Part shown: one piece after another, positions 24,335-32,572 of the stretch | Position numbering within the stretch: position 1 is the first letter of the stretch | Layout of the letters: the number at the start of each line of letters is the position of its first letter | Assembly: GCA_029260955.1 (NCBI GenBank) | Contig: JAJDCF010000007.1 | Span: 1-62,212, forward strand | From: Patescibacteria group bacterium | GTDB lineage: Bacteria; Patescibacteriota; Gracilibacteria; UM-FILTER-43-11 | Length of the DNA: 62,212 nucleotides | Direction of reading: 5' to 3' | Notes under the pieces: generated by a model | Databases searched by the model: none | What the model was told of the DNA's origin: nothing | What the model saw: the letters and a program-made list of their open reading frames with translations, nothing else | Position numbers and translations under genes: made by a program

Positions 24335-26440
24335 TTATTTTCGGATCTCCTTTACTTTGAATACGTCAGGAACGGTTTCCAGTTCATGTACCAGTTTGTC
24401 TAAAGCTCCTACGCTGTGCACGACGGTATCTATGGTAAGGGCTTTGCCTATTTTTAGATCAAGGATGGAAAGATTATTTCTTGTAAAAATTTCTGCTATA
24501 TCTCTTAGCAGGCCAACACGAGATTTCTTTTCTATGCCCAATCTAACGTTGTAGGCGGGTTTATTCTTAATTCCCCACGAAGCTTTTACAAACCTATTTC
24601 TGTCGTGTCCCATCAGGACTTTGCAATAAGATCTATGAATTGTAACACCTCGTCCTCGTGTGATGTAGCCTATGATTTCATTCTCAATTGTAGGCTTACA
24701 GCAAGTGGCAAGTTGAGTTTTGTAGCCCTTTTGTCCCGTGATCAACACTTCATTTTTCTTTTCTAGCTTAATGCTGTCGGTGAGCACCTTTTTATTTACA
24801 GTGGGTTCGATCTGTTTGCTTGCAAGAATATCTTTTGGCACGATTTTTTTGATCACGCTGACGGCTTCAACCGAACCATTTCCTACTTTTTCCAGAACTT
24901 CTTCACGCTCTCTTACAGTCAATCTTTTGTCTGAATACTTTTTTAACAGTCCCAATTCGCCACTTAAGGGCGGCATTCCCAGGCGTTTTAAGTGTTTGTT
25001 TAGGAGGTCTTTACCCATCTTAACCAAATTCTCCTTTTCTTGGGCGTTGAACCAGTGCTTAATGCTGCTTTTGGCATGAGATGTAATGGTAAATGAAAGC
25101 CAGTAGCGATTTGGAGAGGGTGTGTTGCTGGTTAGGATTTCTACTACTTCATTGTTCTTCAGTTTGTAATCAAGGGGTACTATTTTGCCATCTACTTTGG
25201 CCCCTTTGCATTTGTTACCTACATCGGTATGAATGGAATAGGCAAAATCAACGGGAGTGGCGTCGCGTGGTAAATCCTTCACATCTCCTTTGGGTGTTAC
25301 TACAAAAATGCGATCATGGAAGATATCCATGTTTAGATTTTCGATAAATTCTGAGTTACTTTTCAGATTATCATGAAGGGCAACAAGATTTTGTACCCAG
25401 TTCAATTTGTCCTCTGGAACGGCAATAGAGTAGCCTGCTTTTTCCTTGTATTCCCAGTGTGCCGCAATACCGTACTTGGCCACGTTATTCATATCATGTG
25501 TACGTATCTGAATTTCAATAGGTTGGTTATTCAGACTTGGCACCAGGCCTACAATGGTTGTATGCAAACTCTGATAATCATTACTTTTCTTGTTGGCAAT
25601 ATAGTCCTTAAAACGCCTTGTTAAAGGGGTCCAGTTTTTGTGAATTATGCCCAATGCCTGATAACATTCTGCTTCTGAATCGACGATAATGCGCAGGGCG
25701 AAGATGTCATAAAGTTCAGAAATGTAGTTTTTATCTTTGCGTTTCAGTTTTCGGTGAATGCTGTAGAAGTGTTTCACCCTACCCTCAATCTCTGCCTGCA
25801 TATTATTCTTTTTGAGGACTTTTTTCAGAATAATCGTACCCTTTTTAATGATGTTCTTCTGAAGTCCAGTAGTTTCTGCCATGTCTTTGCGAAGCCGTTC
25901 ATTGTCTTTTGGATGCAAGTACTTGAAACACAGATCATCCATTTCATTCTTAATATGAAAGATACCCAGTCTGGATGCGATAGGGGAATAAACCGACAGT
26001 GTTTCTTCTGCTATTCGCTTTTGTTTATCGGGTTTTACATGATCCAGCGTTCTCATGTTGTGCAGCCGGTCACAAAGCTTTACCAAAATTACACGAATAT
26101 CTTTGGCCATGGCCAGGAACATTTTTCTTAAATTTTCTACTTGTCTTTCCCTTCCTTGGTAGTAGATCTTACCTAATTTTTCCAGACCTTTTAAAAGCGG
26201 AATGATGCGCTCGTCAAAATTTTCTCGAATTTCATCGGCAGTTATTTCTGTATCTTCCAGAACATCATGAAGCAAGGCAGCAATAATCGAATCTTCGTCG
26301 GGTTTTAGATCCAGAAGAATCTTAGCCGTTTCTAAGGGGTGTTGTATGTAAGGCTCCCCACTTTCTCTTGTCATTCCTTCATGGGCTTTTTTGGCGTATT
26401 CGTAAGCCCTTAAAATCCTTTCCTCATCTACATGTGGCAA
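24335..26440 (-). CDS. rel: bifunctional (p)ppGpp synthetase/hydrolase (Rel/SpoT family)
   Basis: A protein of 701 residues or slightly more, making and degrading the stringent-response alarmone. The HD hydrolase domain has LLHDVLEDT (His58-Asp59) and KLCDRLHNMRTL. The synthetase domain has YDIFALRIIV and RFKDYIANKKSNDYQSLHT; the RxKD-type loop is the bifunctional form. A TGS domain (about 375-440) and a C-terminal ACT domain (about 625-700) follow. The only canonical start is a TTG at 26440, yet the frame stays open to about 26511 and encodes the usual family N-terminus (KKATINDLIKGAKEYL), with only a CTG at 26488 or other rare codons as start. All active-site residues appear intact. Confidence 0.95.
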   Translation of the reverse strand: MPHVDEERILRAYEYAKKAHEGMTRESGEPYIQHPLETAKILLDLKPDEDSIIAALLHDVLEDTEITADEIRENFDERIIPLLKGLEKLGKIYYQGRERQVENLRKMFLAMAKDIRVILVKLCDRLHNMRTLDHVKPDKQKRIAEETLSVYSPIASRLGIFHIKNEMDDLCFKYLHPKDNERLRKDMAETTGLQKNIIKKGTIILKKVLKKNNMQAEIEGRVKHFYSIHRKLKRKDKNYISELYDIFALRIIVDSEAECYQALGIIHKNWTPLTRRFKDYIANKKSNDYQSLHTTIVGLVPSLNNQPIEIQIRTHDMNNVAKYGIAAHWEYKEKAGYSIAVPEDKLNWVQNLVALHDNLKSNSEFIENLNMDIFHDRIFVVTPKGDVKDLPRDATPVDFAYSIHTDVGNKCKGAKVDGKIVPLDYKLKNNEVVEILTSNTPSPNRYWLSFTITSHAKSSIKHWFNAQEKENLVKMGKDLLNKHLKRLGMPPLSGELGLLKKYSDKRLTVREREEVLEKVGNGSVEAVSVIKKIVPKDILASKQIEPTVNKKVLTDSIKLEKKNEVLITGQKGYKTQLATCCKPTIENEIIGYITRGRGVTIHRSYCKVLMGHDRNRFVKASWGIKNKPAYNVRLGIEKKSRVGLLRDIAEIFTRNNLSILDLKIGKALTIDTVVHSVGALDKLVHELETVPDVFKVKEIRK

Positions 26441-26582
26441 GTACTCTTTGGCGCCCTTGATTAGATCATTGATCGTGGCTTTTTTCAGTTGTGAATTCGT
26501 TAGTGATTGCCTTTTATCTTACTAAAGAACTGGTCTTGAAGCAAATTTATGAGTAGAATAAGGGCAATCTAAAAGTCGAAAA

Positions 26583-28091
26583 ATGAACAAAGTTATCCTT
26601 ACAATTTTAGATGGATTTGGTGAAGCACCTGCTGGGCCGGGGAATGCAATTGCCACTGCTAACACACCCAATCTCGATAAACTTCGGGAAGAATATCCAT
26701 TTAGTATCCTCCAGGCATCTGGTGAGGCTGTTGGTTTGACCGAAGGGAGTATGGGCGGTTCTGAAGTTGGCCATTTTACCATTGGTTCAGGGCGAATTAC
26801 CCCTCAATTTCTGTTGGAGATCAATCGAGCAGTCAAAGATGGTTCCTTTTTTGAGAACAAGGAACTCAAGGCGGCTTATGATTATGCGAAGACGAAAAAT
26901 AAGCCCCTTCATTTAATGGGAATGATTTCAAACAAGGGGGTTCATTCTCATATCGATCATTTGTTTGCCTTGCTTGAGTGGGCTAAAAAGGAAGGGATGA
27001 CGGATGTTTATGTCCACTGCATCGGCGACGGTCGTGACGTTAAGGAGCGAAGTATTAAAACCTATCTTAAACAACTTCAAGACAAAATCGATGAGCTGGG
27101 TGTGGGTAAGATTGCTACAGTTATCGGTCGTTATTACTCCATGGATCGCGACAAAAACTGGGATCGTACCGAAGTCGGCTACAAGCTGATCACGCAGGGG
27201 GAAGGTTTAGCACTTGATGACCCTATGGCGGCTGTTGAACATTTTTACGAAGCAGATGCCAAGATTACAGATTATTATTTGCCTGCCATGCTTATCAACG
27301 ACGAAGGTCTGATTAAAGAGGGAGATGCAGTGATTTTTTTCAATTACCGAACCGATCGTACTCGTCAGCTTACGGCAGCTTTTGTGCATCCTACTTTTGC
27401 CGGCTTTAAAAAGTTGATTGGCGATGTACACTTTGTTTGCATGGGGCCTTATTCAGATTTTGCCCCTATTGCTTTCAATGTGCCGGAAATCAAAAATAAT
27501 TTGGCTCACTATCTTTCTGATAATGGTATTAAGCAATTACGTGTGGCTGAGACCGAGAAATACGCGCATGTGACTTTCTTCTTCAATTCGCAAATTGAAC
27601 ACAAGGTAGAGAATGAGGATCGCGTTATGATCGCTTCACCTAAGGTGCCAAGCTATGCGCAGAAACCCGAAATGTCGGCCTCTGAAGTCACTCATACAGT
27701 TCTGAATTCTTTGGAATCCGCAGAGCATGAAGTGATCATCGTTAATTATGCGAACTGTGATTTGGTTGGGCATTCTGGTGATTTACAGGCCTCTATCAAG
27801 GCCGTGGAAGTGATTGATGACTGCGTAGGGCAGATTCAAAAAAAAGCTATGGAGGCAGGTTATACCTTTATGCTGACGGGCGATCACGGTAACGCTGATG
27901 ACATGCTTTATCCCGATGGCTCACAGCGTCCTGCACATTCCATGAACCCGGTCATCTTGATGATTGCTGATTCTGAAAAAAAGATCACCAAGGTAAAAGA
28001 CGGGGGGCTTGCCGATGTGGCGCCTACACTACTAAAAATTCTTGGCTTGCCTAAGCCGGAAGAGATGACTGGTGAGAGCTTGATTGACTAA
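26583..28091 (+). CDS. gpmI: 2,3-bisphosphoglycerate-independent phosphoglycerate mutase
   Basis: A 502-residue alkaline-phosphatase-superfamily enzyme interconverting 3- and 2-phosphoglycerate with two manganese ions. Asp10 in TILDGFG, the phosphoserine nucleophile Ser60 in GSMGGSEVGH, HSHIDH, CIGDGRDV, FFNYRTDRTRQL, YANCDLVGHSGD and TGDHGNADDM are all present, covering both metal sites. It completes lower glycolysis with the aldolase, gap and phosphofructokinase genes at 1175-4455, but is unlinked to them. It converges on the small membrane protein gene at 28102. Confidence 0.97.
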   Translation: MNKVILTILDGFGEAPAGPGNAIATANTPNLDKLREEYPFSILQASGEAVGLTEGSMGGSEVGHFTIGSGRITPQFLLEINRAVKDGSFFENKELKAAYDYAKTKNKPLHLMGMISNKGVHSHIDHLFALLEWAKKEGMTDVYVHCIGDGRDVKERSIKTYLKQLQDKIDELGVGKIATVIGRYYSMDRDKNWDRTEVGYKLITQGEGLALDDPMAAVEHFYEADAKITDYYLPAMLINDEGLIKEGDAVIFFNYRTDRTRQLTAAFVHPTFAGFKKLIGDVHFVCMGPYSDFAPIAFNVPEIKNNLAHYLSDNGIKQLRVAETEKYAHVTFFFNSQIEHKVENEDRVMIASPKVPSYAQKPEMSASEVTHTVLNSLESAEHEVIIVNYANCDLVGHSGDLQASIKAVEVIDDCVGQIQKKAMEAGYTFMLTGDHGNADDMLYPDGSQRPAHSMNPVILMIADSEKKITKVKDGGLADVAPTLLKILGLPKPEEMTGESLID

Positions 28092-28101
28092 TTATTCCTC
28101 A

Positions 28102-28362
28102 CTATTTTTTTGCCTTCTTAGCTTGCTTTGCAGCAGCAGATTTACTCTTTTCAATAATTGTCATGGCAAATTTTATAGGTTGCCACAGATAATGATTGAC
28201 CAAATCCATCGTATCCTTAGCCTTGGCAGTAACATTGTTAATGTTGGATAGTATTTTGATCAGATGATAAAGCGCAAGTACAAGAAAGAGCGCAAAGAAC
28301 GCGATCGCAATTGATAGGACAAGATAAAGGATGTCCAATGGTGTAGAATATAGTTCGAGCAT
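28102..28362 (-). CDS. small membrane protein, 86 aa
   Basis: One strong membrane helix (about 9-34, ILYLVLSIAIAFFALFLVLALYHLI) followed by a short amphipathic region and a second hydrophobic stretch (about 58-68), ending in a Lys/Ala-rich tail (SAAAKQAKKAKK). The layout recalls DUF948-type proteins but the match is weak. It is divergent from murJ (start codons about 30 nt apart), so the two may share a control region. Confidence 0.6.
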   Translation of the reverse strand: MLELYSTPLDILYLVLSIAIAFFALFLVLALYHLIKILSNINNVTAKAKDTMDLVNHYLWQPIKFAMTIIEKSKSAAAKQAKKAKK

Positions 28363-28391
28363 AATTAATTTTTTGTTTTTTCCATTGTAAC

Positions 28392-29927
28392 ATGCTTAAA
28401 CGCATCCCAGCAACATTAATCTTGGCCGTGTCAGCGCTACTTAGTCGCTTGCTTGGGCTTATCCGAGATCACTTGTTGGCTCGCAGTTTTGGTGCGAGTT
28501 CAGGTGAGGGAATTTATAATTTGGACGCTTATTATGCTGCTTTCAGAATTCCTGATTTACTTTATAACTTGCTAATTTTTGGCGCGATTTCGGCAGCGTT
28601 CATTCCGATTTTTACGCAGTATAAAAAGTCAGATGAACTAAAAAAAGCATGGGAGTTTGCCAGTAATATGATGCATCTAATGCTCATATTCATTCTGATT
28701 GTGTCTGGTGTAGCCTATCTTTTTGCGCCTCAGCTTGCGCTTTTGGTGGCAGGTGGATTTGAGGGTGAAGCCTTTGATCTTACTGTTCGGCTCATGCGAA
28801 TCATGCTCCTTTCCCCTATCATCTTTTCCTTTTCTGCTATTTTCATCAGCATCCAAGATAGCTTTAAAGTCTTTTTTTGGAGGAGTCTTGCACCGCTTTT
28901 TTATAATTTGGGAATCATCTTTGGCGTCATTTATTTTGCTCAGGACTTTGGTGTGGTTGGAGTAACTTGGGGGGTAATCATTGGCGCCCTTATGCAGCTT
29001 ATCGTCCAGCTTCCTGCGCTCAAAACAGTTGGCTACAAGCATGTTTGGCTACTTGATTCTGCCCGGTCAGACGTACGAAAGGCCTTCAAGCTGATTGTGC
29101 CTCGAGTGGTTGGCCTTTCCCTCACGCAGATAACTTTGATTATCAATACCTTGATTGCCAGTTTTCTGGTAACAGGATCGATCACCATCTTCTATTTTGC
29201 AGACAACCTGCAGGCAGTGCCACTAGGTATCATCGGTATTTCGTTTGCTATTGCTTCTTTTGCAACTCTTTCGGAATTGGCGATGGAAAAAACGTCGAAA
29301 GGATTTGTAACGGAGATCAGTCGGGTGGCCCATCAAGTACTTTTCCTTATTATTCCGGCGACATTAGGCATGTTCTTTTTACGCGCGAAGATCATTGATG
29401 TGATTTTGGTAGCGGGGAAGTTTACCGCTTCTGATGCGGCCATTTTGGAGGCTGTACTTGGTTTCTTGCTTATCTCACTCTTCGCCCAGTCGCTTATTCC
29501 GCTGTTTAGCCGGGGGTTTTACGCTTATCACAATACAAAAACACCTGTTGCTACGGCTGTATTAGGTTCACTGGTTAGCATTGTTGGAAGTTATCTGTTG
29601 GCCATTGTGTATGGCATGGGAGTCGTCGGTATTGGTATCGCTTTTTCGGCCGGGGCTATTTTGAACTTTGTTTTGCTCTATATCCTTATGTCCAACAAAT
29701 GTAAGGAATGGATTTTTGACTGGCTAAATGTGTTTAAAATAATCATATCTGGGGCATTTATGTATGGCGTCTTGTATGTGGTTGGTGATTATGTGAACTA
29801 TGGGGCACGATTGATTGATCGAATGGGTGGGCTTGCACTTTTGACGTTAATTGGTATGATTAGCTACTTTCTGGCAGCTTATATTTTGAAGATTCCAGAA
29901 CTTAGAATGATTACACGACGTAAATAG
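28392..29927 (+). CDS. murJ: lipid II flippase MurJ (MviN)
   Basis: A 511-residue polytopic membrane protein of the MOP superfamily with about 14 predicted helices. It translocates undecaprenyl-linked peptidoglycan precursor to the outer face. Family features: LSRLLGLIRDHLLARSFG at the N-terminus with the conserved Arg residues in the central cavity, FRIPDLLYNLLIFGAISAAFIPIFTQY, and RGFYAYHNTKTP in the second half. Together with murC and murD in this window it supports a complete peptidoglycan pathway. The next gene follows after 6 nt. Confidence 0.95.
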   Translation: MLKRIPATLILAVSALLSRLLGLIRDHLLARSFGASSGEGIYNLDAYYAAFRIPDLLYNLLIFGAISAAFIPIFTQYKKSDELKKAWEFASNMMHLMLIFILIVSGVAYLFAPQLALLVAGGFEGEAFDLTVRLMRIMLLSPIIFSFSAIFISIQDSFKVFFWRSLAPLFYNLGIIFGVIYFAQDFGVVGVTWGVIIGALMQLIVQLPALKTVGYKHVWLLDSARSDVRKAFKLIVPRVVGLSLTQITLIINTLIASFLVTGSITIFYFADNLQAVPLGIIGISFAIASFATLSELAMEKTSKGFVTEISRVAHQVLFLIIPATLGMFFLRAKIIDVILVAGKFTASDAAILEAVLGFLLISLFAQSLIPLFSRGFYAYHNTKTPVATAVLGSLVSIVGSYLLAIVYGMGVVGIGIAFSAGAILNFVLLYILMSNKCKEWIFDWLNVFKIIISGAFMYGVLYVVGDYVNYGARLIDRMGGLALLTLIGMISYFLAAYILKIPELRMITRRK

Positions 29928-29933
29928 CCCTTA

Positions 29934-30683
29934 ATGTCACTGCACGCTGAAACATCGGAACAGTTGAATGAACAATCAAAAGAGCGTGTTCAGGAATTCA
30001 TGCAAAAGCGTGAACTTGTGTCCCCTGATGCGTATCGTGAGATGATGAAGCGTACAATGACGCGTACTGGTTGCATTCCCTGGCTTGTGAGCTGTAGCCA
30101 AGGACGTTTGCATTTGTACAAAAAAGGTTATCCGCTTATTGTTGATAAAATATTGGTTTATGATGGCATAGAACCCCTCCATCCCTTTAGGGAAGATCTT
30201 TATGAATTACATGCTTTAGAGGAAGCAGTGCGCCTTGCTTATTTGGCTGGTAATGTTTTCGGTCCAGATAGTTTTTATCAAGATTTTGGCCCAAGAAATA
30301 AAGTGGAGAAAATGCATGAGATTGTCACTAACATTCGCTTGAGTATTGTACAACCTGTTGGAAAAGATATTAAAATGGTTCCTATTTTTGGTGCTACCAA
30401 ACAGCAACTTGTTGATACTATTGGTAGTCCTGAAGATCAAATAAAAAATGACCTGATTGATCCGGAGTGGAAGTTTTATGAGGGGCGACGAGCTGCTTTG
30501 CGAAGTGCTTTTGAAGAGGCAAAACGAAAAGAAAGGGAGGAAGGGAAAAGAGGGCTAGCTGGTCAATATGCAAAATCCAATATGGAAATGGCCGGTCTTT
30601 ATATGCAAGCATTGAATCCAGTTGCTGGAAGTATTGAGTTAAATGAAATGCTTCGCTTGTATAATGGTAGCTCTTCTGATTAG
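29934..30683 (+). CDS. hypothetical protein, 249 aa
   Basis: Not recognised. A soluble protein with no signal peptide or membrane segment; charged helical N- and C-termini (KRKEREEGKRG near residue 200) around a mixed region with GCIPWLVSCSQG and a DFGPRNKVEK segment. It starts 6 nt after murJ and is surely co-transcribed. No catalytic motif is visible. Confidence 0.6.
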   Translation: MSLHAETSEQLNEQSKERVQEFMQKRELVSPDAYREMMKRTMTRTGCIPWLVSCSQGRLHLYKKGYPLIVDKILVYDGIEPLHPFREDLYELHALEEAVRLAYLAGNVFGPDSFYQDFGPRNKVEKMHEIVTNIRLSIVQPVGKDIKMVPIFGATKQQLVDTIGSPEDQIKNDLIDPEWKFYEGRRAALRSAFEEAKRKEREEGKRGLAGQYAKSNMEMAGLYMQALNPVAGSIELNEMLRLYNGSSSD

Positions 30684-30703
30684 ACGTGAGGATTTGGAAA
30701 GGG

Positions 30704-32044
30704 TTAAGTCAGGCTATTTGTAATTTCCTTAAAATGCTTCCCACGTTCTTTGGCATTTTTAAACATGTCAAAGCTGGCGCAGGCAGGGGATAGCACAATG
30801 TTGTCTCCGGGTTGGGCCATTTGGTGAGCACGAATGATGATCTCTGGGAAGTCGGCAGACTCGTCTAGGGCCATGATGGAATAATTGGGATCTTCAGCTT
30901 TAATGGCTTCTTCAATACGAGGGCCTTCTTTTCCGTACAGGTAGACTCGGACTCGGTTTTCTACAATATGGTGAGCCAAGAAGGAGAAATCGGAATCTTT
31001 TGAGCTACCACCGAGAAGTAAGATTAGTTTGCCTTCTGGGAATTGGTTGATGGCGACCTTGGCTGACTCCGGAGTGGTGCAAGCTGAGTCGTTGTAAAAC
31101 TTTACGCCCTCAACTTCCTTCACAAATTCAAGTCGATGCTCTGCACCCTTAAATTCTGATAGCTCCTTTTTGATCAGGGTGGGATCGACTTTATGAATAA
31201 GGCTTACGGCGATGGCGCATAAAATGTTATCTGGATGAGTTTTGAGAGTGAGGTCGTCTTTGCTTAGAATCTTCATCTCTTTGCCCTCAAATTGAGCGAT
31301 CAGATCTTTGCTTTCCCAGGTAGCCCAATCATGACCACCTTTTTTGCCAAGCCAGAAGATTTTGCTGGGTGTTTTGCTGCCAAGTTTTGCACTGCTTTCA
31401 TCGTTTGCATTCAAAATACACCAATCAGTATGGCTTTGATGAGCGATGAGATTCGTTTTTGCATGGGCATAGTCTTCCAGATTCTCATGCCAGTCCAAAT
31501 GATTAGGAGTTATGTTTAGGACTGCAGAAATATGTGGAGATTGTTGGATGTCTGCGAACTGAAAGCTCGAAACCTCCATCAAAATCGGCTCATCTGAGCG
31601 CTTGATGGCCTCTTGCAATACCGGCTTTCTGTCGTTGCCCCCTACGATTATCTTGTCCTTGTAGTGAGCTTTCAGGATCTTTTCCAGCATAGCTACAGTG
31701 GTTGTTTTCCCATTGCTCCCCGTAATGGCCGTAATTCTGTCCTCGGCAACCTCTAGGGTTAGCTCGGTCATCGAGGTGATTGTTGATCCTGATTCCTTGG
31801 CCTGTTTGATTCCTGGTAAATCATAATGAACTCCAGGACTTCGGATGATGGTTTTGAATTCAGTAAGATTTACGAAGGCATTTTCACCAAGTTGGGATTT
31901 TATTTCACCTGGTAGCTCGACTGATTCTTTTTCATCACAAATAGTGATGTCAGAAATATTCTGGGCTTGCAGGAAATCTAAAGCAGCTTGCCCTTCCACG
32001 CCAAAACCGAGGATGGCAACTGGTGTTTTTATTTGAATCTTCAT
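30704..32044 (-). CDS. murD: UDP-N-acetylmuramoylalanine--D-glutamate ligase
   Basis: A 446-residue Mur ligase adding D-Glu to UDP-MurNAc-L-Ala. The N-terminal UMP-binding fold has AILGFGVEGQAALDFL, the ATP loop is AITGSNGKTTT, NITPNHLDWHENLEDYAHAK is the MurD-specific block, and FYNDSACTTPESAKVAI and LSPACASFDMF lie in the C-terminal half. The order of the glutamate-adding motifs is complete. It converges on the 249-residue gene (20 nt gap) and is transcribed from a promoter whose -35 overlaps that of the divergent HTH gene. Confidence 0.96.
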   Translation of the reverse strand: MKIQIKTPVAILGFGVEGQAALDFLQAQNISDITICDEKESVELPGEIKSQLGENAFVNLTEFKTIIRSPGVHYDLPGIKQAKESGSTITSMTELTLEVAEDRITAITGSNGKTTTVAMLEKILKAHYKDKIIVGGNDRKPVLQEAIKRSDEPILMEVSSFQFADIQQSPHISAVLNITPNHLDWHENLEDYAHAKTNLIAHQSHTDWCILNANDESSAKLGSKTPSKIFWLGKKGGHDWATWESKDLIAQFEGKEMKILSKDDLTLKTHPDNILCAIAVSLIHKVDPTLIKKELSEFKGAEHRLEFVKEVEGVKFYNDSACTTPESAKVAINQFPEGKLILLLGGSSKDSDFSFLAHHIVENRVRVYLYGKEGPRIEEAIKAEDPNYSIMALDESADFPEIIIRAHQMAQPGDNIVLSPACASFDMFKNAKERGKHFKEITNSLT

Positions 32045-32099
32045 GGGGGAATTATAACCTAAATAATATGTGATTACGACATAAATAGGATTTAGTTAA

Positions 32100-32128
32100 A
32101 TATAATAAAGTATAATGAACATTGACAA
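32100..32128 (-). promoter_or_regulatory. promoter of murD
   Basis: Minus strand TTGTCA (32123-32128), 17-nt spacer, TTATAT (32100-32105). Its -35 lies on top of the plus-strand TTGACA (32122-32127), so the divergent promoters would compete for polymerase. Confidence 0.5.
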
Positions 32129-32151
32129 GACTAGTTACCTTTAACTAGACT
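32122..32151 (+). promoter_or_regulatory. candidate promoter and operator of HTH gene
   Basis: TTGACA (32122-32127), 18-nt spacer, TAGACT (32146-32151; weak -10). The spacer holds the perfect inverted repeat CTAGTTA-CCTT-TAACTAG (32131-32148), a likely operator. The resulting leader to the ATG at 32308 would be about 150 nt and contains the TTAATTAA repeats. Confidence 0.4.
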
Positions 32152-32160
32152 GTGCTCAAG

Positions 32161-32284
32161 TTAAAAAGATTTAATTTAGTTAAAAAAGAGTTAATTAAAT
32201 TAAACAAAAGCTAACAAAAGTTAATTAAAATAAATTAATATAAAAAGAACTTAATTAAATTGAAATAAGTTAATTTAAATTAAG
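32161..32284. repeat. phased TTAATTAAA repeat array
   Basis: TTAATTAAA occurs at 32191, 32221 and 32251, exactly 30 bp apart (about three helix turns), with related TTAATTTA sites at 32171 and 32270. The stretch is almost pure A/T. It lies just upstream of a gene for an HTH protein whose relatives (BldC) bind AT-rich direct repeats, so it is probably that protein's own binding array. Confidence 0.55.
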
Positions 32285-32307
32285 TCACTTTTAATACAAA
32301 AATAAAA

Positions 32308-32487
32308 ATGCCCGTGGTTGATCGACTTTACACCACTGAACAAGTTGCCAAACTCCTCCAAATCCATCCCCTTACTGTATTAAAGTACATTAATTCAGGT
32401 AAGCTGCGAGCCGTTAAATTAGGCCGAGTTTATCGTGTTACAGAGACAGGTCTCCAAAAATTCTTGGAAGATGGGATGACTAGTTAA
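32308..32487 (+). CDS. BldC/excisionase-like MerR-type HTH DNA-binding protein
   Basis: A 59-residue protein, short enough to be missed by common length cut-offs. Almost the whole chain is one winged-helix MerR/excisionase-type domain: YTTEQVAKLLQIHPLTVLKYI (helix-turn-helix), then the wing SGKLRAVKLGRVYRVTE and a last helix. There is no sensor or dimerisation domain, as in BldC and HTH_17 family proteins. It is isolated between murD (divergent) and the giant surface operon (convergent). Likely role: a local transcription factor acting on the repeat array upstream of itself; it might also control murD or the surface operon. Confidence 0.85.
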   Translation: MPVVDRLYTTEQVAKLLQIHPLTVLKYINSGKLRAVKLGRVYRVTETGLQKFLEDGMTS

Positions 32488-32529
32488 ATTTTCAACATAA
32501 AGTTGGAAAATAAAACAAAAATATGTAGG

Positions 32530-32563
32530 AATACCCTAGACATATCGCTCGCTAGGGTATTTC
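32530..32563. terminator. bidirectional hairpin terminator
   Basis: AATACCCTAG (32530-32539) and CTAGGGTATT (32552-32561) form a perfect 10-bp stem with a 12-nt loop, between the 3' ends of the HTH gene and of the convergent surface operon. T-runs are short on both strands. Confidence 0.6.
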
Positions 32564-32572
32564 TGCTGCCTT

